From: Anaerovibrio lipolyticus
GTDB taxonomy: Bacteria > Bacillota > Negativicutes > Selenomonadales > Selenomonadaceae
Length of the DNA: 64,000 nucleotides
Direction of reading: 5' to 3'
NCBI RefSeq assembly: GCF_021531495.1
Contig: NZ_JADYTY010000003.1
Coordinates: 42,851-106,850, forward strand
A program made the position numbers and the translations under genes. The notes under the pieces are model-generated. The model had not been told where the DNA came from. It saw only the letters and a list, made by a program, of their open reading frames with translations, and did not search any database. This document shows positions 54,461-63,654 of the stretch, one piece after another (the first letter of the stretch is position 1; every line of letters starts with the position of its first letter).

Positions 54461-54474
54461 AAGGAGATTTTTAT

Positions 54475-55533
54475 ATGGTTTTGAATTTGGATTTTTATAG
54501 AGGCAAAAATATTTTAGTAACAGGCCATACTGGCTTTAAGGGAATTTGGCTTTGTAAGATTCTGGAGCTGCTGGGGGCTAATGTTACAGGTTATGCTTTG
54601 CCTTCGCCTACGGAGGAAGGGAAAAAGGTTTTTCAGCAGTCTGGTGCTGAAGCTGGCATGAATTCTATTATTGGCGATGTGCGGGATTTGGCTGCTTTGC
54701 AGAAGGCTTTTGTTGAAGCTCAGCCAGAGATTGTTTTTCATCTGGCGGCTCAGCCTATTGTGCTGGAAAGCTATCGCAATCCTGTAGAAACATATAGCAC
54801 AAATGTTATGGGAACCGTAAATGTGTTGGAGTGTATAAGACAAAGCAATAGCGTAAAATCATTTGTGAATATTACCACGGACAAGGTTTATGAAAACAAG
54901 GAGTGGCCTTGGGGTTATAGAGAAAATGAGCCTTTGGATGGCTTTGATCCCTATTCTAATAGCAAGAGTTGTTCTGAGTTGGTAACCCATAGCTATCAGA
55001 AAAGTTTTTTTGCTGATGGCAGGGTGGCCATATCTACAGCTAGGGCAGGTAATGTTATAGGTGGAGGAGATTTTTCGCCAAATCGCATTATACCTGACTG
55101 TATTCGAGCAGCCTACGCAGGCGGAAATATAGCAGTGCGAAATCCCCATTCCATTCGGCCATATCAGCACGTTTTGGAGCCTCTTTATGCATATTTGCTG
55201 ATTGCCGAAAAACAGTATGCAGATGGTAATTTGGCTGGTTGGTACAATGTTGGTCCTGATGAATGTGATTGCCTGACTACTGGGGAGCTGACGGAGCTTT
55301 TTTGCCAATGTTGGGGAGATATAAAATGGCAGGATGTTAGTGTGGAAGCTCCCCATGAAGCAAAGTTTTTGAAGCTGGACTGCTCTAAGTTGAAGGCCGC
55401 TATGGGCTGGCAGCCTAAGTGGCATATAGAGGAAGCTGTGGCCAAAACCGTGGCATGGGCCAAGGCATGGCAGAATAATGACAACATAAGTTTGTTGATG
55501 GAAAAGCAGATTAGAGAATTTTTGGAGGATTAA
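54475..55533 (+). CDS. rfbG: CDP-glucose 4,6-dehydratase
   Basis: A 352-residue extended SDR. VTGHTGFKGIWL is the NAD loop; FHLAAQPIVLESYRNPVETYSTN and YSNSK (catalytic Tyr and Lys) follow. It forms CDP-4-keto-6-deoxyglucose. AAGGAG precedes the ATG. Base use resembles the core genome. It is followed after three bases by rfbH. Confidence 0.94.
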   Translation: MVLNLDFYRGKNILVTGHTGFKGIWLCKILELLGANVTGYALPSPTEEGKKVFQQSGAEAGMNSIIGDVRDLAALQKAFVEAQPEIVFHLAAQPIVLESYRNPVETYSTNVMGTVNVLECIRQSNSVKSFVNITTDKVYENKEWPWGYRENEPLDGFDPYSNSKSCSELVTHSYQKSFFADGRVAISTARAGNVIGGGDFSPNRIIPDCIRAAYAGGNIAVRNPHSIRPYQHVLEPLYAYLLIAEKQYADGNLAGWYNVGPDECDCLTTGELTELFCQCWGDIKWQDVSVEAPHEAKFLKLDCSKLKAAMGWQPKWHIEEAVAKTVAWAKAWQNNDNISLLMEKQIREFLED

Positions 55534-55536
55534 TCT

Positions 55537-56868
55537 ATGGGACAGCAGGAATTACATGATAAAATATTGGCATTGGTAAAGGAATATTGCGATAAATATC
55601 ATAATCAGCCAAAGAATTTTCATGAGGGAGATAAGATTTCCTATGCCTCTCGGGTTTATGACCATGAGGAAATGTGCAATCTGGTGGATAGTGCCTTGGA
55701 GTTTTGGCTGACCTCTGGTCGATATGTGCAGGAATTTGAGGCTGGTTTAAGTAAATATCTAGGTGTTAAATATACCGCGGTGGTAAATTCTGGTTCCTCT
55801 GCCAATCTGTTGGCATTTATGACCTTGACTTCTCCCTTGCTGAAGGAGCGTAGGATTCGGCCAGGTGACGAGGTTATTGCCGTGGCGGCAGGTTTTCCTA
55901 CAACGGTTTCTCCCATTATAAATTATGGTGCGGTGCCAGTATTTGTGGATGTAACTATTCCCCAATACAATATAGATACTGCTCAGTTAGAGGAGGCCTT
56001 GTCTGAGAAAACCAAGGCTGTTATGATAGCTCATACCCTTGGCAATCCCTTTGATTTGCAGGCAGTCAAGGCTTTTTGCCAGAAGCATAATCTTTGGCTT
56101 ATTGAAGATAATTGTGATGCTCTAGGTTCCACATATGAGCTGGATGGGGTAGAGCATTTTACTGGCAGTATTGGTGATATGGGAACATCCAGCTTTTATC
56201 CACCTCATCATATGACTATGGGCCAGGGTGGCGCTGTATATACCAATAATCCACTGCTGAACAAAATTATGCGTTCCTTCCGAGATTGGGGCCGGGATTG
56301 TGTATGTGCTTCCGGTCAGGATAATTTCTGTGGTCATCGCTTTGATGGGCAATATGGGGAACTGCCCAAGGGATATGACCACAAATATGTTTATTCCCAT
56401 TTTGGTCTGAATTTAAATATTACCGATATGCAGGCAGCAGTAGGCTGTGCCCAGCTAAAGAAATTTCCTGATTTTGTGGAGCGTCGCAGATATAATTTTA
56501 ATCTCCTGCATAAAGAGCTGCAGGAGGTACAGGACAAGTTGATTTTGCCAGAGCCATGTCCTAATAGTAACCCTAGTTGGTTTGGCTTTATGGTGACCTG
56601 TCGAGAGGGAATCCAGCGGGATAAGGTTATTAGATATTTGGAAAATCATGGTATTCAGACCAGAATGCTTTTTTCGGGTAATCTTATCAAGCATCCTTGC
56701 TTTGATGAAATGCGGAAAGCTGGTAAAGGTTATCGGGTGATTGGGGATTTAGCCAATACAGATAGAATCATGAATGATACCTTCTGGGTGGGGGTATATC
56801 CTGGCATGACTGATGAAAAGCTGGTGTATATGGCCAAGATAATTAAGGAAGCAGTGAGCAAGGTATGA
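55537..56868 (+). CDS. rfbH: CDP-6-deoxy-D-xylo-4-hexulose 3-dehydrase (E1)
   Basis: A 443-residue PMP-dependent enzyme of the DegT fold. The usual PLP lysine is replaced by histidine (SFYPPHHMTMGQGG, His about 224-225), the mark of E1 3-dehydrases. The cysteines around CVCASGQDNFCG are placed to bind the [2Fe-2S] cluster. With a reductase (E3, not in the window) it removes the 3-hydroxyl. The end overlaps the downstream SDR start by four bases. Confidence 0.93.
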   Translation: MGQQELHDKILALVKEYCDKYHNQPKNFHEGDKISYASRVYDHEEMCNLVDSALEFWLTSGRYVQEFEAGLSKYLGVKYTAVVNSGSSANLLAFMTLTSPLLKERRIRPGDEVIAVAAGFPTTVSPIINYGAVPVFVDVTIPQYNIDTAQLEEALSEKTKAVMIAHTLGNPFDLQAVKAFCQKHNLWLIEDNCDALGSTYELDGVEHFTGSIGDMGTSSFYPPHHMTMGQGGAVYTNNPLLNKIMRSFRDWGRDCVCASGQDNFCGHRFDGQYGELPKGYDHKYVYSHFGLNLNITDMQAAVGCAQLKKFPDFVERRRYNFNLLHKELQEVQDKLILPEPCPNSNPSWFGFMVTCREGIQRDKVIRYLENHGIQTRMLFSGNLIKHPCFDEMRKAGKGYRVIGDLANTDRIMNDTFWVGVYPGMTDEKLVYMAKIIKEAVSKV

Positions 56869-57710
56869 AAAAATGTATTGTAACAGGAGCAGCTGGTTTT
56901 ACTGGTTGCAATTTGGTGGAAAGATTATTAGCTGCAGGATATTTCGTCTATTGCGTGGTGCGGGAAAATTCCGCTCATAACAAGAGGCTGGAAAATTTGG
57001 TCAATGTACAGCTGGTTTATGCGGATTTGGCGGAATATAAAAATCTCTATCAGCAAATTCAGGAGCCATGTGAGGTGTTTTTCCATTTGGCTTGGCAGGG
57101 TGGCAGATATGATTTCGCTGCTCAGTATCAGAATGTAGAAGATACCTTGGGGGCACTAGAGGCAGCCAAGGAAATTGGCTGCAAGCGATTTGTTTGTACT
57201 GGTTCTCAGGCAGAATATGGCCCTCATCAGGATTTGATTACAGAAGAAACCTGTCCCCATCCTATAGATGCCTATGGCTCTGCCAAGCTGGCGGCCTGCA
57301 TATTGACAAGGCAAAGAGCTATGGATTTGGGCATTGAATGGATATGGGGACGGATATTCAGCCTTTATGGCAAATACGAGCCAGCAGGGAGAATGCTGCC
57401 AGATTTAATTGCCTCCTTGCAGGTAGGGAAAGACTTCTATATGCAGTCAGATGGCCAGCAAAACTGGGACTATCTCAATGTTATAGACGGTGCAGAAGCA
57501 TTGATAGCTTTAGGAGAAAAAGGAAGAAGTGGCGAGATTTACAATATCGCCAGCGGAAAATACAAGCCATTGAAGGAATTTATAGAAGATATTCAAAAAG
57601 TTGTAAAAAGCAAGGCCAAGGTACACTATGCTGCTGAGAAGAAAGCGTTATTCTCATTGCAGGTAGATGTGTCGAAGATAGTCTGCGATACAGGCTGGAA
57701 AGTAAATTAG
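56865..57710 (+). CDS. NAD(P)-dependent epimerase/reductase for CDP-3,6-dideoxyhexose
   Basis: A 281-residue extended SDR. TGAAGFTGCNLVERLL is the dinucleotide loop; CTGSQAEYG and YGSAK carry the catalytic Ser/Tyr/Lys. Following rfbFGH it should reduce the 4-keto group to give a final CDP-3,6-dideoxyhexose (paratose, abequose or a related sugar); the stereochemistry is not readable. ATGA overlap with rfbH. Last gene before leader 2. Confidence 0.82.
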   Translation: MKKCIVTGAAGFTGCNLVERLLAAGYFVYCVVRENSAHNKRLENLVNVQLVYADLAEYKNLYQQIQEPCEVFFHLAWQGGRYDFAAQYQNVEDTLGALEAAKEIGCKRFVCTGSQAEYGPHQDLITEETCPHPIDAYGSAKLAACILTRQRAMDLGIEWIWGRIFSLYGKYEPAGRMLPDLIASLQVGKDFYMQSDGQQNWDYLNVIDGAEALIALGEKGRSGEIYNIASGKYKPLKEFIEDIQKVVKSKAKVHYAAEKKALFSLQVDVSKIVCDTGWKVN

Positions 57711-57794
57711 AATGTCTTTGAGCACATAGCTTTTTGTTTTGTATGGTTTTTAGAATTTGTTAACCAATATTAATAAAATAAAAATACAATACGA

Positions 57795-57800
57795 TATAAT
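57795..57800 (+). promoter_or_regulatory. -10 element of glycan leader 2
   Basis: TATAAT in ATACGATATAAT, matching the ATACGATATACT upstream of leader 1; the -35 region is AT-rich and poor. Confidence 0.5.
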
Positions 57801-57806
57801 AATATA

Positions 57807-57960
57807 TAGTTAATTTATTATTCCTGCTAGCAACAGGATAGAATGTCACAAAGGCAATGGTAGGGTGGTGTTGTCCCATGCTTATTTTTATGGTGGGATT
57901 ATCCGCAGAAATGAATAAAATTTTAAGCCTAGGAGTAAAGCTCGTAGGCTTATTTTGGTG
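57807..57960 (+). promoter_or_regulatory. Glycan-operon leader RNA, copy 2
   Basis: The same order as copy 1: TCCTG/CAGGA hairpin (57822-57838), conserved core (57853-57881), alternative stem TCCCA/TGGGA (57874-57898) and terminator. In the inner stem two positions differ from copy 1, but both changes keep pairing as G-U. The core from CAATGG to CCCATG is identical in the two copies. It fills the 57711-58057 gap together with the promoter; no ORF is seen there. Confidence 0.65.
57925..57957 (+). terminator. Terminator of glycan leader 2
   Basis: Stem AAGCCTA-GAG/CTC-TAGGCTT with one G-G mismatch and a five-base loop, followed by ATTTTGG. The sequence differs from the leader 1 terminator although the position is conserved. 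Confidence 0.8.
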
Positions 57961-58057
57961 AGAAATTTATTAAATAAATTAAAATAGCATGAAACCTAAT
58001 TATATAGAAAGGAAAAGTATATAATTTTATTTTTTAGTTATTATATACGTTAAGATT

Positions 58058-59728
58058 ATGTCTAATAAAAAAAATATCGGAATAATAATACATAGAACAG
58101 ATGAGAGTATGTGCCAAAATTTGCTCAATAGTTTAACGGACGTAATGGTTCCTGATGGCTATGAAGTTATTGTAACAGTATTGGACAATTCATCGAGTAA
58201 AGCCGCGTCCTATAATGAAGGGATGCAACAAATCAATGGAGAAATAAAATTATATATTGATGAATCGGCAATCATAGTTAACAAGAATATCCTCAAAGAT
58301 ATAGTTCGTTTTTTTGAAACTAATCCTGAAGATAAAATGTTAGGTTTATTCGGCTCGGAAATGCCCATAAATGGAGATTATTCTGAAAGTCAAAATTGCT
58401 ATGGCATATATGGCTATACTCAAAATGGAAAAAATATAAATTTAAATTTAGGAAAAAAAGCAATATGGAAACAAAATGTAACCTGTATAGATAGTATGTT
58501 TGTGGCTACCTCATCAGATATTGAATGGGATGATTCCGTAGGTGAAGAGTTTTTGATTGCAGCTCAATGTTGTCGCTTCAGAGAAAAGCATTATGGTATA
58601 TCTGTACCAATGCAGGATATGCCCTGGTGTGCATATTACAAAAAATCTAGTTATAATGAACAGTCAAATGATTTTAAAAAGGATAGGTTGAAATTTTTTG
58701 ACAAATACAAAAAAATTATTCAACCCCTTGTTAGTATCTTAATTACTACCTATAATCAACCAGTTTTTTTCAAGGAAGCTTTAGAGAGTGCATTGCATCA
58801 GGATTATCACAATATTGAGATAGTTGTTGGGGATGACAGCACAAATACAGAAACAAAAAAACTTATGCAGGAATATATAAGAAAATATCCTCAGATAAAA
58901 TATTACTATCACAATGGGCCATTAGGCGGGCGTGGATTAGAGAATGCAAAATTTGTACTGAATCATTCCAATGGAGATTTTATAAATTATTTATTTCATG
59001 ATGATTTATTTTATCCTACAAAAATAAGCACAATGATGAAATACATGGTTCGAGATTTAAGTGAGCAGCTAGGCATGGCTTCTTCTGCAAGAAATCTTAT
59101 TGACGAAAATGGAGTGGTACAAGGACAAATAAATCCATGGCAGCCTATTGATAATGAAGTTTTGAATGGTATGGAAATGGCAGAAAAAATATTGTACTCT
59201 TCGCAAAATTACATAGGCGAATTAACGACTGTTTTATTAAGAAAAAAATTGCTTAAGCAAAATAATGGTGAATATTTGATGGGCTGTTTTAATGGGGTAC
59301 GTGATAAGGCAAATGGTGATGTGGCAACATGGTTAGATGTTGCAAGACAAGGAAAGAACTGTTTGTTTTTGAAAGATGTTTTGAGTTGCTTCAGAAGACA
59401 TTCAGGTCAGAATACATATAATGTAACTATTATTGTTAATTCAATAATAGACTGGTTGAATTATATCACTATATTTGGATGGCTAGATATCCATAAAAAA
59501 AATACAGAGGAATTATCATATTATTATGATAGATGGTATTTGGTACATAAAAAAAATATAAGTTATATTTGTAATTTCATAAAAAGTGAAAAAATGGAAA
59601 TTCAAGATAAGGTTAGATTTTGTATCGAAGTATTAAAATTGATAGAGAGAGGAGAATATCAAAAAGTTAGAGAATTATCACAAAAATATATACGATTAAA
59701 TTATGAAAATTTGAGCATTGGGGAGTAA
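58058..59728 (+). CDS. GT2 glycosyltransferase with two GT-like domains
   Basis: A 556-residue protein. The first about 200 residues (IGIIIHRTDESMCQNLLNSL, VTVLDNSSSKAASYNEGM) form a GT-A-like domain without a clear acidic motif. The second (about 220-440) has VSILITTYNQPVFFKEALESALHQDYHNIEIVVGDDS and FLFHDDLFYP, a normal donor site. A helical tail follows. No good ribosome site lies before the ATG at 58058. First gene after leader 2. Confidence 0.75.
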   Translation: MSNKKNIGIIIHRTDESMCQNLLNSLTDVMVPDGYEVIVTVLDNSSSKAASYNEGMQQINGEIKLYIDESAIIVNKNILKDIVRFFETNPEDKMLGLFGSEMPINGDYSESQNCYGIYGYTQNGKNINLNLGKKAIWKQNVTCIDSMFVATSSDIEWDDSVGEEFLIAAQCCRFREKHYGISVPMQDMPWCAYYKKSSYNEQSNDFKKDRLKFFDKYKKIIQPLVSILITTYNQPVFFKEALESALHQDYHNIEIVVGDDSTNTETKKLMQEYIRKYPQIKYYYHNGPLGGRGLENAKFVLNHSNGDFINYLFHDDLFYPTKISTMMKYMVRDLSEQLGMASSARNLIDENGVVQGQINPWQPIDNEVLNGMEMAEKILYSSQNYIGELTTVLLRKKLLKQNNGEYLMGCFNGVRDKANGDVATWLDVARQGKNCLFLKDVLSCFRRHSGQNTYNVTIIVNSIIDWLNYITIFGWLDIHKKNTEELSYYYDRWYLVHKKNISYICNFIKSEKMEIQDKVRFCIEVLKLIERGEYQKVRELSQKYIRLNYENLSIGE

Positions 59729-59750
59729 TTTGAAGCAAGGAGGCTAGAAG

Positions 59751-60854
59751 ATGAAGATAGATTTATCAGTATTAAATATACAATATAAATTACATCAGCA
59801 AGAATATGAAGCTGCTGCACTTCGTGTATTATGTTCTGGTTGGTATGTATTGGGACCAGAAGTTGAGGCTTTTGAAAATGAGTTTGCAGCATATGTTGGA
59901 TGTAAATATTGCGTAGGCGTAAATTCAGGATTAGATGCCTTGACACTTTCTATTAATGCTTTAGGTATAGGCGCTGGCGACGAGGTGCTGGTTCCTGCCA
60001 ATACGTATATAGCTACAGTTTTGGCGATTACTAAAAATGGTGCAAAGCCAGTATTCGTAGAACCAGATGTATACTATGGAATTGATGCAGACAGGATAGA
60101 GGCTGCTATTACTAAAAAAACTAAAGCCATAATGCCGGTTCATCTTTATGGACAGGCCTGTGATATGGATAAAATTATGAATATTGCAGATAAATATAAT
60201 TTAAGAGTTGTGGAAGACTGTGCACAATCTCATGGGGCAAAGTACAAAGGAACAATGACAGGTGCATTTGGTAATGCAGGTTGTTTCAGTTTTTATCCAA
60301 CAAAAAATCTGGGTGCTTTTGGTGATGCAGGAGCTGTAGTGACAGATGATGAGGGATTGTATAAAAAGCTAAAAATGCTTCGCAATTATGGCAGCAAGAA
60401 AAAATACTACAATCAGATAGAAGGAGTAAACTCTCGACTTGATGAAATGCAGGCTGCGTTGCTACGTGTGAAGTTATCTCATCTAGACGAGTTAAATGCT
60501 GAACGTGTTGCTATAGCTAACCGTTATACAACAGAAATAAAAAATCCAGCTATACAACTACCTTTTGTGCGTGTGATAGAAAACAATCATGTTTATCATC
60601 AGTATGTAATTAGAACAAAAAAACGTGATGAGTTTCAAAAATACCTTGCAGATAATGGTATCAAGACTGTTATTCATTATCCTATACCACCACATTTGGC
60701 AGAATGTTATCAGCATTTAGGATATGGTAAAGGGAATTTTCCTATAGCAGAGAAATACGCAGATGAGGTTTTGAGTCTGCCTATGTTTAATGGTATGACT
60801 GAGCCGGAAATAAATTATGTCATTAAATGTTGCAATTTATTTCGAGTAGATTGA
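59751..60854 (+). CDS. Nucleotide-sugar 3-aminotransferase (FdtB/QdtB-like)
   Basis: A 367-residue DegT-family enzyme. The PLP lysine is K185 in [32 protein letters not shown] and [13 protein letters not shown] match FdtB/QdtB, which aminate C3 of dTDP-3-keto-6-deoxyhexoses. A 3,4-ketoisomerase and a formyltransferase follow, supporting this role. AAGGAGG precedes the ATG. Confidence 0.88.
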   Translation: MKIDLSVLNIQYKLHQQEYEAAALRVLCSGWYVLGPEVEAFENEFAAYVGCKYCVGVNSGLDALTLSINALGIGAGDEVLVPANTYIATVLAITKNGAKPVFVEPDVYYGIDADRIEAAITKKTKAIMPVHLYGQACDMDKIMNIADKYNLRVVEDCAQSHGAKYKGTMTGAFGNAGCFSFYPTKNLGAFGDAGAVVTDDEGLYKKLKMLRNYGSKKKYYNQIEGVNSRLDEMQAALLRVKLSHLDELNAERVAIANRYTTEIKNPAIQLPFVRVIENNHVYHQYVIRTKKRDEFQKYLADNGIKTVIHYPIPPHLAECYQHLGYGKGNFPIAEKYADEVLSLPMFNGMTEPEINYVIKCCNLFRVD

Positions 60855-60882
60855 GATGTGTGTTAACATAGATGAGGTATGT

Positions 60883-61788
60883 ATGTATAAGATATTGTAT
60901 ATTGGTAGGCCAATTGAATCTGTAGTACAAGTTTTAAAGGAATCTGCATCATTAGATTTGTTGGGCTATATTTTAGATAAAAATCTCCCAGAAGATAAAA
61001 TTAATAATGATAAGAAAATTTTTAGGTCATATGATTTGCATGAATATAATTTTTCGGATATTGATATTGTAAAGCCAGACTTGGTATTAGTGCCAAATTA
61101 TAGTAGACTGATTAAATCATCTCTTATAAATAGGTATCCATTCATTAATATACATGGAGGCATTTTGCCTAAATGGCGAGGTTTTAGCTCAAATCTGTGG
61201 GCATTGTTAAATGGTGAGAAGAAGGTGGGATATACAGTCCATCGAATTCGTTCTGGAATGGATAATGGCGAAATATACAGGATAATTGATGTAGATGTAC
61301 AAGATGATGTTAAATTTATAGACCTTAGAAAAAATATTATAGATAAGCTTTGCAATCAATTGGAAAATATTTTGATAGGGATTATTGATGGAAGTTTGCA
61401 GCCGGTTGAGCAAAAAGAGAATGATATTGTTTATAATTGTAAATTAAATCCTGATGATGGTATAGTTTGGGATTGGGATAAGCCAAGTAGATATTTTATA
61501 GGTTTATGGCAGATATTTTCATATCCTCCTTATGGCACAGGTATGAAAGTTTTTATTCATGATAAGCTATATTATGTAACTAAAATTACGCAGGAACCTG
61601 AAATTGCTGTTTCTATGGGAATATCTGGTGCTGTTGTTAATATGTATGAGGATGGTTCTGTGCTTATAAAAACTCAGGATACTGCTGTGAGAATATATGA
61701 ATTCATGGATATGGAAAAGAAAAGAATGTTACCTTGTAAGCTTTTGAAAATAGGCCAAAGATTACAGGGAAATGTGAAGACGAGGTAG
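60883..61788 (+). CDS. Sugar N-formyltransferase (QdtF-like)
   Basis: A 301-residue formyltransferase. The active-site Asn89, His91 and Asp127 are in INIHGGILPKWRG and SGMDNGE. The C-terminal about 90 residues form a beta-rich domain. It should formylate the amino sugar made by the upstream aminotransferase with N10-formyl-tetrahydrofolate. Start at ATG 60883 behind GAGG; an upstream ATG at 60856 is possible. Confidence 0.83.
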   Translation: MYKILYIGRPIESVVQVLKESASLDLLGYILDKNLPEDKINNDKKIFRSYDLHEYNFSDIDIVKPDLVLVPNYSRLIKSSLINRYPFINIHGGILPKWRGFSSNLWALLNGEKKVGYTVHRIRSGMDNGEIYRIIDVDVQDDVKFIDLRKNIIDKLCNQLENILIGIIDGSLQPVEQKENDIVYNCKLNPDDGIVWDWDKPSRYFIGLWQIFSYPPYGTGMKVFIHDKLYYVTKITQEPEIAVSMGISGAVVNMYEDGSVLIKTQDTAVRIYEFMDMEKKRMLPCKLLKIGQRLQGNVKTR

Positions 61789-61792
61789 TATA

Positions 61793-62200
61793 ATGCAGGT
61801 AGTAAAATATGTATTTCAGCCACATGGTGATGAAAGAGGACAGTTAATAGCTTTAGAAGAATTTGTAGATATACCGTTTAAAATAAAGAGAGTTTACTAT
61901 ATGTATGATACTGCACAAGGAGTTGTACGGGGAAAACATGCACATAAATGTTTAAAACAAATTTTGGTATGTATACATGGAAGTTGTAAAGTGCTTTTAG
62001 ATGATGGTAAAGAAAAAAAAGTTGTATTGTTGGAGCGACCATATGAAGGGGTGTATGTTGCTAATAATATGTGGCGTGAAATGTATGATTTTTCATCGGA
62101 TGCTGTTTTGGTAGTCTTTGCATCAGAATTGTATGATGAAGCAGATTACATAAGAGACTATGATGAATTTTTAAATTTTATTAAAGATATAGATCAGTAG
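61793..62200 (+). CDS. dTDP-4-keto-6-deoxyhexose 3,4-ketoisomerase (FdtA/QdtA-like)
   Basis: A 135-residue cupin. DERGQLIALEEFVDIPFKIKRVYYMYD and RGKHAHKCLKQILVCIHGSCKVLLDDG match the FdtA/QdtA/WxcM family with its catalytic histidines. It isomerises the keto group so that the aminotransferase can act at C3. It starts five bases after the formyltransferase. No rml genes for the dTDP-4-keto substrate are in the window. Confidence 0.88.
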   Translation: MQVVKYVFQPHGDERGQLIALEEFVDIPFKIKRVYYMYDTAQGVVRGKHAHKCLKQILVCIHGSCKVLLDDGKEKKVVLLERPYEGVYVANNMWREMYDFSSDAVLVVFASELYDEADYIRDYDEFLNFIKDIDQ

Positions 62201-62234
62201 TCGATTTATAAAATAAAGAATATGGGTGAAAAAA

Positions 62235-63654
62235 ATGGATAATGAAGTTAAGAAAACAATTACAGTTTATGTTCCTGGCAGCCAATGTAATTTGAGATGT
62301 GAATATTGTTATGTTTCACAATGTTTGGATGAGTCACATATAGAGAAGGCATCTTTTATGTATCCATTAGAACATATGATAAAAAAGTTTTGATCCTAAA
62401 AGGATTGGTATAGCTAATATTACGGTAATTGGTAGAGGGGAGACATTGCTACCGAAGGAAGTAGTGCCGTTTATAAAGGGGCTGCTGTCATATGGACATT
62501 GGGTGGAAGTTGTTACTAATTTAACATTAACAGATAGGATAAATGAGCTGCTGGATGTTAAAGATAAAAGCATATTAAAACATCTTTTGGTTAAAGGATC
62601 TTTGCATTGGAAAGAGTTGAAAAATAAAAATCTAGTAGATGTGTATTTTGAAAATATGTGCAAAGTTATTGCAAGCGGTGCATCAAGTTATCCTTTCTTG
62701 GTAATATGTAAAGCATATATGCCATATTTGGACGAAATTAGACAGGTTTGTCTCGAAAAAATACACGCATTGCCACAATGTTCTCCGTGTATTGTATATG
62801 ATGGTAAAGATGATATTGGTAGAGGTGGTATTTATACTACTGAGCCAGTATGTGATGAAAAATTTGTAAAGAAGATAGATGATTTGTTTCAAAGTGATAT
62901 ATTTAAAGTTTGTATAAAAATGTTGGAAGTTGGCCCTAAAAAGGTGTTCTGCTATGCAGGTGTCTATGGATTTGGTGTAGATATGCGATCTGGTTATATG
63001 GTTAAATGTCATAATGTGCCAGCTAATAGAAATTTTTTTGAAAATATCAAATCGGATGTATCATTATTACCAGTTGGTTGTGATCGTGGGATATCATCCT
63101 GTGCGTTGCAATACAATTTTGTTGCACAAGGATTTATACCAGAAGTTGATGATACAAAATATTATGGTGAGATTCTAAAAAAAGAAGGTTGCATACAACC
63201 AGAGTTTTTGCATGCAGTATCAGTTAAATACCATGAAAACAAAGGTGTATTTACCAAGTAACAGGAAAGAGATTACATAATAGAAGGATATAATCATTTG
63301 CTAGAAAAAAATAGCAGATTAGAAGATAATAATAGGAAGTTGGTTTATAATTATAATAAGCTAAAAAGTGAATATGACAAGGTTGCATGCTGTAGAGGGG
63401 GGAAAGATTGTGATAAATTTAACGAAGTTTTAATGATGCTTGAAACGGGTGAAGTAAAGGAGTTATCTGAGATATTTAGTATAAAATATGCGGAGGAATT
63501 GTATAAGGCATGTAAGCGTTCAGATGACAGATATACTACCTATGATAATCTTAAAAGATTGTTATTAAATTGTTTTATAGAAGGGAATATAACTAAAGAA
63601 AAAATTTCTTGTCTAAAATCAATGCTGAATATTTACGGAGAAAAGAATGTCTAA
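62235..63654 (+). pseudogene. Radical SAM gene with frameshift and internal stop
   Basis: An ATG at 62235 opens a radical SAM N-terminus with cysteines C18, C22 and C25 in CNLRCEYCYVS. The frame meets TGA at 62391-62393 after AAAAAAGTTT. The next frame continues the same protein (DPKRIGIANITVIGRGETLLP...) to a TAA at 63259-63261, and then continues in the same frame through a coiled-coil tail to 63654. One extra base near 62388-62391 and one nonsense codon together break an originally single gene of about 470 codons. Programmed frameshifting is possible at the first site but not needed. Confidence 0.7.

Noticed and set aside
62381..62393. A AAA AAG heptamer as a -1 programmed frameshift site (dnaX type)
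   Set aside because: A -1 shift leads to a stop about eight codons later (TAG); the continuing reading frame needs a +1 shift, so a dnaX-type event cannot explain it.
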